This document shows, piece by piece, positions 11,030 to 21,670 of a DNA stretch of 64,000 nucleotides (positions within the stretch are counted from its first letter, which is position 1; each line of letters begins with the position of its first letter). The notes under the pieces were generated by a model, which searched no databases, was not told the DNA's origin, and worked only from the letters and a program-made list of their open reading frames with translations. This DNA comes from Lithobates sylvaticus. Taxonomy: Eukaryota > Chordata > Amphibia > Anura > Ranidae. The stretch spans positions 599,530,498 through 599,594,497 of the forward strand of contig CM053026.1 of the NCBI GenBank assembly GCA_028564925.1. The letters run 5' to 3'. Both the position numbers and the translations under genes were made by a program.

Positions 11030-12020
11030 CAACAGTAGTGGAGTAGCCGCACGCTCAGGTTTGATGTCACGACAGAGCAAGCTGATGAGGAAGAGCTTGT
11101 AGTGGCCAGTCTGAAATGTGGATTTGAGGCAATTCAAAAGTTCCCAAGAAGTTAGCCAGGTCTCCAAGCATGTGAAAAGTTGCCGTCTTGCCGTTGTAAG
11201 AAGCCGAAAGATGAAAGGGAAATCCCCATCTGTATTTGACTTTTTTAGCTTACAATGCATCTGTAAGGGACCTAAGGGCTTTCCTCATCAGCAAAGTCTG
11301 CTTGGACAGGTCAGGCTGCAGCATGACTAGAGTGTTATTAAGGAGAATAGAGTCTTGTGAGCTTGCATGATATCAGCTTTGATGTTAAATAAATGGATCC
11401 TGCAAATTACATCAATTGGGTAGGCTGGATTTGGGTTACGAGGCCCCAGTGATCTGTGGACACGATCAATTTCAATCTGGGAGTCATTAGGTTTAGCAAG
11501 GATTTGGTTGACTATGGCTGTGACTGCAACTGCTAAGTCCTTCGGTTCCACCGTTTCTAGCAGAACACGGATTCTTATATTATTGTGTCTGCTTCTGTTC
11601 TGTTGGTCGTCCAGCCCATAAGACAGTTGCTGTATTTGTATGATGTGTTCATGGAGAATCTCCTCGTGTTCAATGATTTTTATGACTGAACCCTTCACTG
11701 TGTGTTCAGTGTTCTCAATGTGGTGACCTATGTCCCTGCGGAGGTCAGTTAGCTCTTGTTTGTAGGATCTCTCCAGTCGGTTGATAAAGGATTCTTTATC
11801 ATTTTTAGTAGGCAGTGCTTTTATGTACGCTTCCATGTCCCAGACATCCCTGGAGCTGTGAGATGTGGACGAGGGGCTTCTGGAGCAGGGAGAACCATGC
11901 TCTGAGCCCTGTGGGGAATGTGGTGGCTGTCTGGAAGTGTATCTGTGAGGCAGCCTGAGCTGTGGCTGCACGTGTCACCACTGTCTTGGAAGCTGGGGTG
12001 GTCCTGTTGTCCGGGACGTT
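11030..12020 (-). pseudogene. LINE-1 ORF1 (RNA-binding chaperone) remnant
   Basis: The longest open piece, 11327-11971, is 214 residues. It has a Pro/Ser-rich N-terminus, then a coiled-coil-like segment (roughly residues 45-120, heptads around RLERSYKQELTDLRRDI), then the RRM-like core 'SRHNNIRIRVLLETVE'. The C-terminal-domain phrase 'IEIDRVHRSLGPRNP' and 'DVICRIHLFNIKADIM' follow. These match L1 ORF1p (Transposase_22 type), which coats LINE RNA. Homology continues past the stop in another frame, for example 'KVKYRWGFPFHLS' near 11240-11200. Upstream N-terminal homology in a shifted frame reaches about 12020. The copy is therefore frameshifted at both ends. Confidence 0.8.
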
Positions 12021-12099
12021 TTTCTAAAAAAAACAGTCAATTTCACCCGCTTTTTGTGCTCCAGCCGATCGTGGAGCTGTGTTTTTATTCTACAAACGT

Positions 12100-12633
12100 A
12101 ACAATGGTTCAAGGAAATAAAATAAAAAACTAAAGAAAATTAGAGAAGTGTCCAAAGATATGTAATTATTGTCTTTGGGTTAAAGATTAATTGAGGAGAG
12201 CCTGAAAGTTTGCAGAATCACTAAATGCACGCCAGCAAGTCGAGGTAGTGCAAACTTTTTTCTCATCTGCCGCCAATGTCTCCCTCTGCATTATGACGTT
12301 GAGAACCCAGGCCCATTCCAAGAGGGAGGGGAAGAGGCAGTCTTCCAGTGATGGGAGATAACTCTGGCTGACAATATCCTGGAGATCTTATGAATTGCCT
12401 CCGCTAAATTGTTCCAGCAGTAGTGTAAGGCCATAAGGGCCTCCCAAGGATAAAAGAGGGCTCTAACCTTTTGTCTATCGGGTCCTTGAACATGGGATTA
12501 TCTTCTATGCGGGGCTGTGAAGGTCATGTCAATATGAAAAATAGCTGGATCTACCACAGGTCCCCATAAGGGGACAGGTTCTACCAGTGAAGTTATTGGG
12601 GAAGTCTTAGAATTAAGGCTGCTGTAACACTAA
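12100..12633. other. Unassigned, possibly an old retroelement fossil
   Basis: No intact frame. On the - strand there is weak protein-like wording around 12430-12200, suggestive of a gag-like region of an old LTR-related or tyrosine-recombinase retroelement. This is a guess. The flank resumes beyond the MITE at 12634-13059. Confidence 0.2.
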
Positions 12634-13059
12634 TGCCGCGTACACACGAAGGGACTTTTCCCGGCGGACCTAAGTCCAGCGGACAATCCGCTGGACTTTC
12701 CAGCTGGGTCCGCTGGACTAAAAAGCGAACGGACTTGACCACACACGATCACGCAAAAAGTCCGACGGTTCACGCGATGACGTCCAGCACGTACGACGGG
12801 ACTAGAAAACGAAAAATACGAGAAAAATACTTGCTACTGAGCATGCGTCCTTTTTGGTCCGCCGGACCATACTACACACGGCCGGATTGTCCGCTGGACT
12901 GCCAAGTCCAGCGGATAATTTTAAAACAAAACTTAAAACTTTAGTCTGCCGTACTTTGGCCAAAAAAAGTCCGCCGGCGCCCACACACGAGGGGATTATC
13001 CGCTCGACTTCGCTCCAGCGGATAATCCCGCGGGATAGTCCCTTCGTGTGTACGCGGCA
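12634..13059 (+). mobile_element. PIF/Harbinger-type MITE with long terminal inverted repeats
   Basis: Begins 'tgccgcgtacacacgaaggg' and ends with its reverse complement. Flanked by a perfect 3-bp duplication TAA (12631-12633 and 13060-13062). Inside are further inverted pairs around 'gtccagcggacaatccgctg'. A 3-bp TWA duplication is the hallmark of the PIF/Harbinger superfamily. No coding capacity. Confidence 0.85.
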
Positions 13060-13062
13060 TAA

Positions 13063-14460
13063 GAAGAACCATAGGGTGTTAATTAGGGTAGCTTTGCAAT
13101 TCATAAAGATTAACTCTACTTTTGTTGAAAAAAATATTCTCCTCTGTATAATCTATGTACATTGCACAGATTTTAAAAAACCTTTGGCGCAGAGTCCTAC
13201 AATTTGTTATCCTGAAAAAAATAGTTGTTTGTCTGTGTCCATGTGAACAGTGAATCTGTATGGGAGTGATTTTTTTTATTATTAACCAGCTGCTGCACCT
13301 GCATGGCTCTAGTGAGAAAAATGGAGGGTCTGCATCCCTTTAGATATGATTTTCCATTGGGAGTATCTCACCAAAAATTAGATTTTTTTTGCTGGGATTG
13401 CTTAAAATCTGACTTGTAGTGACTTCTGGAAAAATCAGTAAACCAATCACATAAGCAGGAAATGGCATATCTGGGGGAACATTCTGTACACCATCTGTTA
13501 TAATATGACTTGTGTTGCAACTGTATATGCTATATTATTTTTATTTGCAAATTTTTTTTCCCACAAAAGTGGAGTTACCCTTTAAGCATGGGTGAAATAT
13601 AAACTACAGGTATGTCATACATTTCTGATTCCTTAGAAGGAGAGGAATCATCCTGAACTACCACTTCCTCCTCAGGTAGCATCTATGGCTTAAGGGTGAA
13701 ATCAAAGACCAATTTAGGAGGGGAGGTTGAAGAGGCACAACTGTGACCCCTGCTATCAATGGCTTTAATAAGACCAGAAAGTCTGCCCATGAAAGTTGAT
13801 TGCAGAGAATTCCTCTCTGGATAGTAAGAGAAGTTGGTGTAGCAGATGGGTGAGCAGAATGGCCAGAGGAAGACAGGGTGTCAGACTGGGGGCAACCACA
13901 GGAGTAAAGGATACCAGGGCCTTGAGTGGATAAAATACCCTGCCCAATAAAGCTAAGAGCTAAGCTTGAGATAGCAAACCCATCTGTCCCTTTTTCCTTT
14001 GCTTTTGAAATCTGCCATGCTTGTGAAATAACGTCTACAGATAGGTTGCCTACGATCTCTGCAGTAGTAGAGAGGAAAGGAAGGGCCAAGCACTTGTAGG
14101 CCACTGTAAACTGTGGCACTAGGAGATGTTGCCAGTCCAACATCTCATCCGGAATGAGAAAAAGACAGCTGCAGAAACCCAATTGAAAGTGAGGTGGTTC
14201 TGGTGCAGTAGGTGCTTGGGTGGCCCAATCACAGTAAATGCCCAGGTCACACGCCCTGTGGCTAACTCCACGCATTGCACTGCCAAGGAGAGCACCTGCA
14301 GTAAGATCCAGGGCATGTTAGCAACATTGCAGGTCTGCCCGGCTGTATCCATCTGTCCAGGGTCCGAGTACACTCCCCAAGGAATATCATTCAGAGAGAG
14401 AAACCTCCATAGTAAGGAGGTAAGATATAAGATGTCCATCACCTAAGGACACTAGCAAAA
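13063..14460. other. Unassigned region with a 205-residue open frame
   Basis: The - strand frame at 13658-14275 is the longest here (205 residues, start MRGVSHRACDLGIYCDW). It contains IPDEMLDWQHLLVPQFTVAY and a stretch rich in Ser/Thr/Pro. I do not recognise it. It may be a fossil of a retroelement protein or a chance frame; the + strand also has a 106-residue frame over part of it. The 13063-13570 part shows nothing. Confidence 0.25.
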
Positions 14461-14968
14461 GAACTGGAAGTGAGAGGGGTTATATAAGGGGATGTCTCTG
14501 CAGAACCTGAAGCCAGTCATAATGATTAAAAAGCCTTTTCAGTGCTCCTTGACCAGATTGTATGTATGTCTGCAATTTACATGTTGATTGATATATTTTG
14601 TTGGAATTCCATGAAACCCGAATACAATTCTTGAAATAAAAAGCCTTTTCAAACAAAAAGCTATAAAAGATATGTCTTATCCCAAGTGTTAAATTTATAA
14701 AAAAAAAAAATCTTATATTCATATAATGTAGAATGCTTTTAGTCATAATTGTTTTAGGTTAAAAGAAAATAGAATGTTCTATGGATGTCTAAGCCATATG
14801 ACGTGTAAAGCATCCTGACCTTGAAAAGTATAGTATGCTACTTTTATTGTAATACATTTAAATTAATTGAAAATAGATTTTTAAAGGCCAATGAAACAGT
14901 GCAGCACATTATGCTTGGCTTTCAATTAAATGTATTATTTTGTGTGGGTTAAATTGCACCGCAAGTTC
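14461..14968. other. AT-rich spacer
   Basis: No repeat or frame recognised. Confidence 0.4.
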
Positions 14969-14974
14969 ACAGTG

Positions 14975-15151
14975 GGGGAGATTTACTAAGATTTGAGCGT
15001 GCAAAAATCTGGTGCAGCTCTACATAGAAACCAATTAGCTTTCAGGTTTTATTGTCAAAGCCTAATTGAACAAGCTGAAGTTAGAAGCTGATTGGCTGCC
15101 ATGCACAGCTGCACCAGATTCTGAGTACTCCAGTTTAAGTAAATCAGCCCC
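14975..15151. mobile_element. Short foldback MITE ('gagatttactaa' family)
   Basis: 177 bp. It starts 'ggggagatttactaag' and ends 'taagtaaatcagcccc', with matching internal arms ('gcagctctacatagaaacca' against 'ggctgccatgcacagctgc'). Flanked by a 6-bp direct repeat ACAGTG (14969-14974 and 15152-15157). A very common amphibian dispersed hairpin; superfamily uncertain. Confidence 0.75.
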
Positions 15152-15159
15152 ACAGTGCT

Positions 15160-15340
15160 CCAATTTATCATATTGGGGTTTATTTACAAAAAGCAAATCG
15201 ACTTCACTTTGCAAGTGCAGTTGCACTAATTTTCCCCAGAACGTTGTGAATGTGGTGAAGCTCTGCTGATTTTCATCATCCAATCATGTGCAAGTAAATA
15301 TGCTGTTTTTGTTTTTGATTATCCTTGCACCTTGCATTCA
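15160..15340. repeat. Related dispersed repeat fragment
   Basis: Begins 'attggggtttatttacaaaa' and contains 'gcaagtgcagttgcac', phrases of a repeat that commonly accompanies the preceding family. Right end undefined. Confidence 0.45.
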
Positions 15341-16984
15341 CTTTTTTTTTAATTTGTATTTTACACCTCAACACACAGGAGCTTCTAAGCTTCCGTGTGC
15401 ATGAGGCCATATTGTTGGAGCATGACTGATGTTAAGCTGTAGAGTAAGGAAGGTCTTAAATGAAAAAAAACACCTCAGAAAAATTAATTAAAACTTAGAA
15501 AACAATTTTGGATCTCATGTAACTTTCTTTTTCCTCTGTAGCTCCCTTTATTTTCCATCAAGTGTCACTTATATCTGAATTTCCTGTAACCTAGTCCCAA
15601 AGTGCCATTGAACTAACGTGCGTGAAACAGAAGTATAGGTGAAAATATGGAAATGAGCCCTTATTAGATGGATCCATATTTTTACACTAAACACTATCTA
15701 GAGAAAACAAGAGACTCTTCATTATTCTGCCCTAACACATTTGCAGAATTATGTGAAAATGATTGTTTCACTCCAAATAATGTTGATCGTGACATACTTC
15801 TATGGGACTCTGTCTAAACCAAAAAAGAATACATGTGAACACTGTACAATAACACATTGATGGAAGCAGCCATTATCCAGCTTGTGTCACATACTTCCAT
15901 CAGAACCCAGAGACATAGGTGTTTTGCTTCGTGATAGAATTGCTTTTAAATATGTTGACATGTCTACTTTCCCTTTTGAATGGCTTAATATAGGTTGTCA
16001 TGACCGGTAGTAGAGAAAGAGATAATGGCCACAAAAGTAAATGTGTTTCAAGCTGATATAAACCTGCAATGTTCTGTTATATTATGTACTATGTCCTGTT
16101 GTAAGTATTGTACAGTAATGTTTCTATACTTATGTGAGAAGTCCATTTAAGACTCCAGATATATATAGAGAAATATAAAAAGAACACATAATATACCTTT
16201 GCTTTACGTCATAAATTCTGTGCAATTCTTCCTAATATGTGCAATTTACCTGTAGTGTGACATTTTAAAAAGTAAGATTAACAGCTTGTATGCACTATTT
16301 ATGTTCACATCTTACTTTATCTATAATAGTTGCAATTAGGCAAGCACTTCAAGAAAGTAATTGCAAAAATATGTGAAAGTAATGTCTAAAACCACATATA
16401 CAAATAAAATTCAAAAGTATACAAAACATTTTTAAACTACTGCATGAGCCATTCAACTTTAGCTATAGTGATTTCTAAACCTACGCAAAGCCCACAGAGG
16501 AACTTATGAACATATCAAAGAACCTGATCCAATTGCAGGTAGCTAGCTGACATTTAAATGCCTTGTTCACAATAGCACAGAACCTTTAAAAGTGACTCCA
16601 ATAGAATAGTAATGATGGCTGAAAGAATATGGGTCTTTGTTAGGGCTGCTATCTATAAACATTCCTGCCGTTTGCCTTCCCATTACATTGATCATAGGTA
16701 TGCACCTTTTTACAGCCCATTAGAGTGGGAAATGGCAATAATAGGAGAATAGAAAGAAGTGGTGCTGTTCCTCTGCTTATCATCTGCAAAAGAACCAGAC
16801 AAAATGTAGGAAAAATGCTTGTATGGTACAAAAAAAAGTGTTCATTTGAGCAGCTAGCTGGTCAAACTGTACGAACACAGAACAGTGCGGCAGAAATAAA
16901 AGGAATGTTGTGGGAAATTTCAATAACTATTTACTTTATGCTCTAAATTGACTCTGGTAATGTGGCATTTTTACAATTGTGTTT
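15341..16984. other. Single-copy-looking AT-rich DNA
   Basis: About 1.6 kb without recognisable repeats, long frames or RNA genes. Confidence 0.45.
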
Positions 16985-16999
16985 TGTCTTAACCCCCAA

Positions 17000-17360
17000 C
17001 ACAGGATCAGAAATTCTGCCAGCAAAAGTCGGATGCGAGCTTTTTGTCTGAAATTCCGATCGTGTGTATGCTCCATCTGACTTTTGCTGGCAGAGTTCCA
17101 GCTAGCAAAAGATTGAGAGCAGGTTCTCTATTCTTCGGTCTGAAAAAGTTCCGATCGGAAATTCCGATCGTCTGTACAAATTCTGACGCGCAAAATTCCT
17201 ACGCATGCTTGGAAACAATTTGACGCATGCTCGGAAGCATTGAACCTAATTTTCTCAGCTCGTCGTAGTGTTGTACGTCTCCGCGTTCTTGATGGTCGAA
17301 AGTTCAGAGAAGCTTGAGCGGAATTCCCGTACACACGAGCGGGACCACGGCCAGAAATGC
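17000..17360. repeat. Degraded MITE of the 'ccgatcgtgtgta' type
   Basis: Repeated 'aaattccgatcgt(g/c)tgta' phrases and internal inverted pieces ('cagcaaaagtcggatg' against 'catctgacttttgctg') resemble the PIF-type MITE at 61752-62159. The ends are decayed and no duplication is visible. Confidence 0.6.
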
Positions 17361-18040
17361 TGGGGGGATGTTTTTCAAACTAATTTCTCAACAAAATAAA
17401 GAATAAAGACCTGAATGGATGGGGGAGTTTTATTTTGAGCATAAGAAATTAATTAAATAGCATTTTTGGTTTGTGGTGCTCAGATGCAGTGTAGTTCCAC
17501 TGTAAGGTGTGAATGTGATGGATTGTGTTCTCATTATTAGACAATGAGTCTAAACAGGTAGTTTAGACTGTCAATGTAAACTGACAGCTCATCAATTTAC
17601 TGTAACTGGCCAAGTGGCAAGTTGGTATACATATGGGGTCTATGAAGTAAAATGTTAGCCCCTTCGGCTAATTAAAAAAATCAGTCTGTTTGAACAAAAG
17701 CAAAGTTCAATTCCCCTTGCAAACCTCACGCTCATCCCCTTAAGCTTAATCTTCTTTTGCACTTAGAGGTAGAAGTTGCACTAACACGCTTTTAAAACAT
17801 TTCAATCTCTTTCTTAAAAGCCTGTACTATTATTTCAAAATGGTTGTGTTGCATTGAAAAGCACTTTAAAAATGTAAAGACATGTTGGTAAATATCCTAT
17901 GACATTTAGTGACATTTTCTACTCCATTGTTCCGACAGTGCTTCATATCTCATGTTGCAAACATCAATACCTTTGTATGCATTGTCCTACACATTTAATA
18001 AAAAAAAGAAAATAATGTAAGATATTAAAACACAGAACTT
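17361..18040. other. Single-copy-looking DNA
   Basis: No feature recognised. Confidence 0.4.
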
Positions 18041-18541
18041 TTGACCGTTTTATGACAGGGAATATTTGCTACATTTATATGGGCTCATTCACATCAGATG
18101 TGTCGAGCTGCGCTGGGCAGCCTTGCCCAACACCATCCCAAAACTAGGCAAAAAGTTTTGTTTTCTGTCATATGTGTTCACTTAACCATACTGTCATGGT
18201 GGGTGCTGAAAACAGTACAGCATACTGCCGCCGCCATCCTCTGTAAGGTAATCAGGAAGTGAAGCTGTGCGGCTTTACTTCCTGGTTCCCTACTGTGCAT
18301 GCGCGAGTCGCCCTGCGCTTCCTCACTGGTCCCTGCTGTCTTCTGTCTGCCAGAGTAGGCGCTGGAAGTGGCGTAGGTCACCGCGAATGCTGTGGGGATC
18401 TATGCCAGGAAGTGGGAGCAAATACCTGTATTAGACAGGTATCTGCTCCCTCCTCCCCCCTAAAAGGTGCCAAATGTGACACCGGAGGGGGAGGATTCCA
18501 AAAAGTGGAAGTTCCATTTTTGGGTGGAACTCCACTTTAAA
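18041..18541 (+). repeat. MITE fragment ending 'ggtggaactccacttta'
   Basis: The right end is the familiar amphibian phrase 'tgggtggaactccacttta'. The body includes a short inverted pair 'caaatacctgta' / 'tacaggtatctg' near 18418-18450. Left end unclear. Confidence 0.5.
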
Positions 18542-18625
18542 AGAAAAGGTGGGTATTGAGGAGCGCCTAGTACAAAAGTTCATGTCACTCATGTTTTTTT
18601 ATATTTATTGGTTGAGAGCATCAAA

Positions 18626-18675
18626 TAAAGCCAACCCGTTTTGGGGGGAAAGCCCCTCCCCTCCTTTGAGCTTGA
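18626..18675 (-). ncRNA. Decayed hammerhead-ribozyme-like motif
   Basis: On the - strand: a purine-rich 'aaaggagggg', a GGGG/CCCC stem, then 'ccaaaacggg' where an intact motif would read CGAAACGGG. The first core box is poor. It mirrors the better copy at 18829-18862. Confidence 0.3.
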
Positions 18676-18828
18676 GCAGTGGATGTTATTGGAATTACGA
18701 TGAGATGCAGTAGGAGACCGGCAGTTCATAGTTCCAATAAGATCAGTCTTTATCAGTTCTTAAGATAGGTCTCTTATTGCATATTATCGAGAGTCTAACA
18801 TCTATTACTCATGTCTATTACTCATGTC

Positions 18829-18862
18829 CTGAGGAAGGGGAGGCCTTTCCCCCAAAATGTGC
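18829..18862 (+). ncRNA. Hammerhead-ribozyme-like motif
   Basis: A CTGAGGA box (fits CUGANGA) is followed by a GGGG/CCCC stem with a short loop and 'caaaatg', which fits CGAAACG after CpG decay. The order box-stem-GAAA-stem is that of the small hammerheads described in Penelope-like elements. Activity is unlikely with the altered second box. Confidence 0.4.
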
Positions 18863-18882
18863 TTTATTTGATACTCTTAAAG

Positions 18883-19269
18883 TGGTTGTAAACCCTCCTG
18901 CGTCACTTTTATCTATAGGTAAGCCTAGAATAAGGCTTACCTATAGGTAGTGGAAATATCTCCTAAACTTGTACCGTTTAGGATATATTTACCTTGTATA
19001 TTTACCTTGTCATCGGCGCATGCGCTGTGAAGAAACGGACCTCCGTGACGTTTCTTCACTCGTATGTGCCGTAACTGACAGCTTCCACGCGCACGCGTGG
19101 GAGTGATGTCACACGGCTCCAGCCCAGGAAGGAAGAGGGCAGAAGATGGATGCTTCCACCAGCGCAGGCTTTGATTGCAGGTAAGTGCCACATAATGGGC
19201 TAGTATGCAATGCATACTAGCCCATTATGCTTTTACTTTGCAGGGAATGACTGAGGGTTTACTTCCTCT
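18883..19269. mobile_element. MITE of the 'aaagtggttgtaaaccct' family
   Basis: Terminal inverted repeats 'taaagtggttgtaaaccct' and 'agggtttacttcctcttta', with internal hairpins at 18910-18945 ('ataggtaagcct' / 'aggcttacctat') and 19195-19230 ('gggctagtatgcaatgc' / its complement). It abuts the next MITE at a shared TTAA. Confidence 0.7.
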
Positions 19270-19273
19270 TTAA

Positions 19274-20262
19274 CCGCTTAACGACCGCCCACTGCATATA
19301 TACGTCAGCAGAATGGCACGGGCAGGCAAAAGCACGTACCTGTACGTCCCCTTTAAATGCCTGCCCGTGGGTCGCGCGCGCGCCGCCAGCGGTGCGCTCG
19401 CGACCCGGTCGGGAGCTCCGTGACCCCGGCCGTGGGACCAGCGGACCCGATCGCCGCTGGTGTCCCACGATCGGGTCACGGAGCTGAAGAACAGGGAGAG
19501 GTATGTGTAAACAAACCTCTCCCCGCGCTTCCTACACTGCCTGTCATTGATTGGCTGTTCCCGGTCATCGGGAAAGCCGATCAATGACGTCAGACATCAG
19601 CCCCGCCCCCTAATGTAAAAAAAAACACACACACGTCACAGCCCATAACCCCTCCCCTCCCCCTAGTGGTTAACTCTTTCACTACAACTGTCATTTATAC
19701 AGGAATCAATGCATTTAAATAGCATTGATTGCTGTATAAATGACAATGGTCCCAAAAATGTCCGATGTGTCCGCCATAATGTCGCAGTCACCATAAAAAT
19801 CGCTGATCGCCACCATTACTAGTAAAAAAAAAATATTAATAAAAATGCTATAAAACTATCCCCTATTTTGTAAACGCTATAACTTTTGCGCAAACCAATC
19901 AATAATCGCTAATTGCGATTTTTTTTACCAAAAATATGTAGAAGAATACGCATCGGCCTAAACTGAGGAAAAAAATGTTTTTTTATATATTTTTTGGGGA
20001 TATTTCTTATAGCAAAAAAGCAAAAAATGTTGCATTTTTTTCAAAATTGTCGCTCTATTTTTCTTTATAGCGCAAAAAATAAAAACCGCAGGGGCGATCA
20101 AATACCACCAAAAGAAAGCTCTATTTGTGGGAAAAAAAGGACGCCAATTTTGTTTGGGAGCCACGTCGCACGACCGCGCAATTGTCAGTTAAATCGACGC
20201 AGTGCCGAATCGCAAAAAGGGGCCTGGTCCTTTGGCTGCCAATTGGTCCGGGGCTGAAGTGG
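19274..20262 (-). mobile_element. TTAA-type MITE, complete
   Basis: TTAA on both sides (19270-19273 and 20263-20266). On the + strand it begins 'ccgcttaacgaccgccc' and ends 'ggtccggggctgaagtgg'. The GC-rich half contains a large hairpin ('gcgacccggtcgggagctcc' region and 'ccgctggtgtcccacgatcg'), followed by the 'aaaatatgtagaagaata' and 'aaataccaccaaaagaaagc' blocks. TTAA duplication and CC-starting ends suggest mobilisation by a piggyBac-type transposase (inference). No coding capacity. Other members are at 34409, 47524, 57013 and 58042. Confidence 0.85.
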
Positions 20263-20409
20263 TTAATCAATAAACATCTCAAAAAGAGCTCTAAGTGATA
20301 TGAAATTTTGTTCTAGGAGCTCCTCAATACGCACCCCAGATTTTATGATCTGCTGAGTGCACCTTTTTTCAAGATTGGAGAGGTGGTAGCTTAGGATCAT
20401 TACAAGGTC

Positions 20410-21670
20410 TAAAGGGGAGGGGTACTGGGTCCTATAGAGGCGGGCCCAGAAAAAAGAGGCTACTATGTGGAAACAAACATTGATCGAAAACAAAGTATTC
20501 TTTGAGTCAAAAGGTAAATTTATTTGTTTATAAACACTTGTATATTTCCCATATAATAAGATTCCAGACTCCTGGATATCTAGAACCAACAGGTAAGGAC
20601 AACACTAGACAAGACGTATACTGGACACCATGTAGACAACATATAAAGCATCACGTGTTGCTGAGCAGTGAAAAAAGATCAAACAAAAGGAACAACAGAT
20701 TATTCTTAATATAAGTATTCAAATAATGCCAAATAAAGTCAGGTGGCCTATATATGTTCCGATTGTAAAGATTTAGGCACTAATAGAGCTGTTATTGGAG
20801 GCAATTTTAAATTGATTTGGAAAAGCTGCGCTAATTTGTTGATTGTGGCTAGTCAGCACGATATGCCTGCTGACACCAAAGGCATAGAGACGGGTTCTAT
20901 TTAGAATAGACTGAGATTAAACATCCTGGCTAGGAGAAATTTGGATTTCCGTGTAGAAAAGGAGTCCTTGTTAGGTTCGGTTTAAATAAACTGAACCACT
21001 GGCCAAGTGTTGATTTCAGCTGTCCATGTGCAACTGCTAAGCACCCGAAAAAAGCCTTTAAATGAAAATTGCTGTTTCCCAAGCCTGTTTTTGTGGAGCG
21101 CTGCCCTGTTGTAAAGCAGGTGCTGACAATTCAAACACAGAGGAACATCCTGGATCAGTTAGAACTCATGTGTCCATATTTCAAAGTATCTGGAGAAAGT
21201 TCTATAACAGATGGCAGTTAGCTGATTATTTTTAGAGACATCAAAGTTAGTAGATACGTACTTTTTAAATCCACAGCAGTCAAAAAATGAATGAATGGTA
21301 AGATAGGCTTGTAAGCTTATTACGTTACCCAACTGACGTCTTTCTTATGTAAATGAGATGACAGGGATTCCGATCTCTTCAGCCAGGGTAACGATTGCCA
21401 GTGCCGTCTGGATGTTACGGACCGAGGTCGTGGTGGCCACTTCGCGTCCTTAAGTTGGATAAACACCAAGTTCCAAGGAGGCCAACTGGCCGTATAGGAC
21501 GCTCTGTTTGTGGCTGTTTCCCGGCTTCCGACGGACACTCGGGGTTGGTCAGCGCAGCTCAAATTCTCCGTGCCTCTGCTCTGTTTAGTGCTCATCAACT
21601 GCCCATCACATGATGCGTGACGTGACGCGTTTCGCAAAGGGCGTAATTGCTATTGCTTCTTCCTGACGTA
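20410..21670 (+). repeat. Left arm of the 2.5-kb palindrome
   Basis: Position i pairs with 43344 - i on the opposite strand. The match is continuous to 20410 and stops there. Confidence 0.95.

Larger units (their letters stand above)
10455..12100 (-). mobile_element. LINE-1-like retrotransposon, 5' part only
   Basis: On the - strand an ORF1-like frame is followed by the start of an ORF2-like endonuclease, as in L1. The copy lacks everything after the first part of ORF2: no reverse transcriptase, 3' UTR or A-tail. That is the reverse of normal 5' truncation, so it was probably cut by later rearrangement or insertion near 10455. Confidence 0.75.
18545..18882. mobile_element. Penelope-like terminal-repeat remnant, two inverted pieces
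   Basis: Two ~50-bp inverted segments (18613-18670 and 18829-18880) share 'tttatttgat(a/g)ctct' and a 'ctttccccc(c)aaaa' block. Each contains a decayed hammerhead-like core, entered separately. Inverted terminal pieces with such cores are known from Penelope-like elements. The remnant sits between two MITE ends. Confidence 0.45.

Noticed and set aside
19259-19587. GC-rich frames on both strands as genes or a CpG-island promoter
   Set aside because: The GC-rich hairpin half of a TTAA MITE; the same frames recur at 35101-35433 in another copy.
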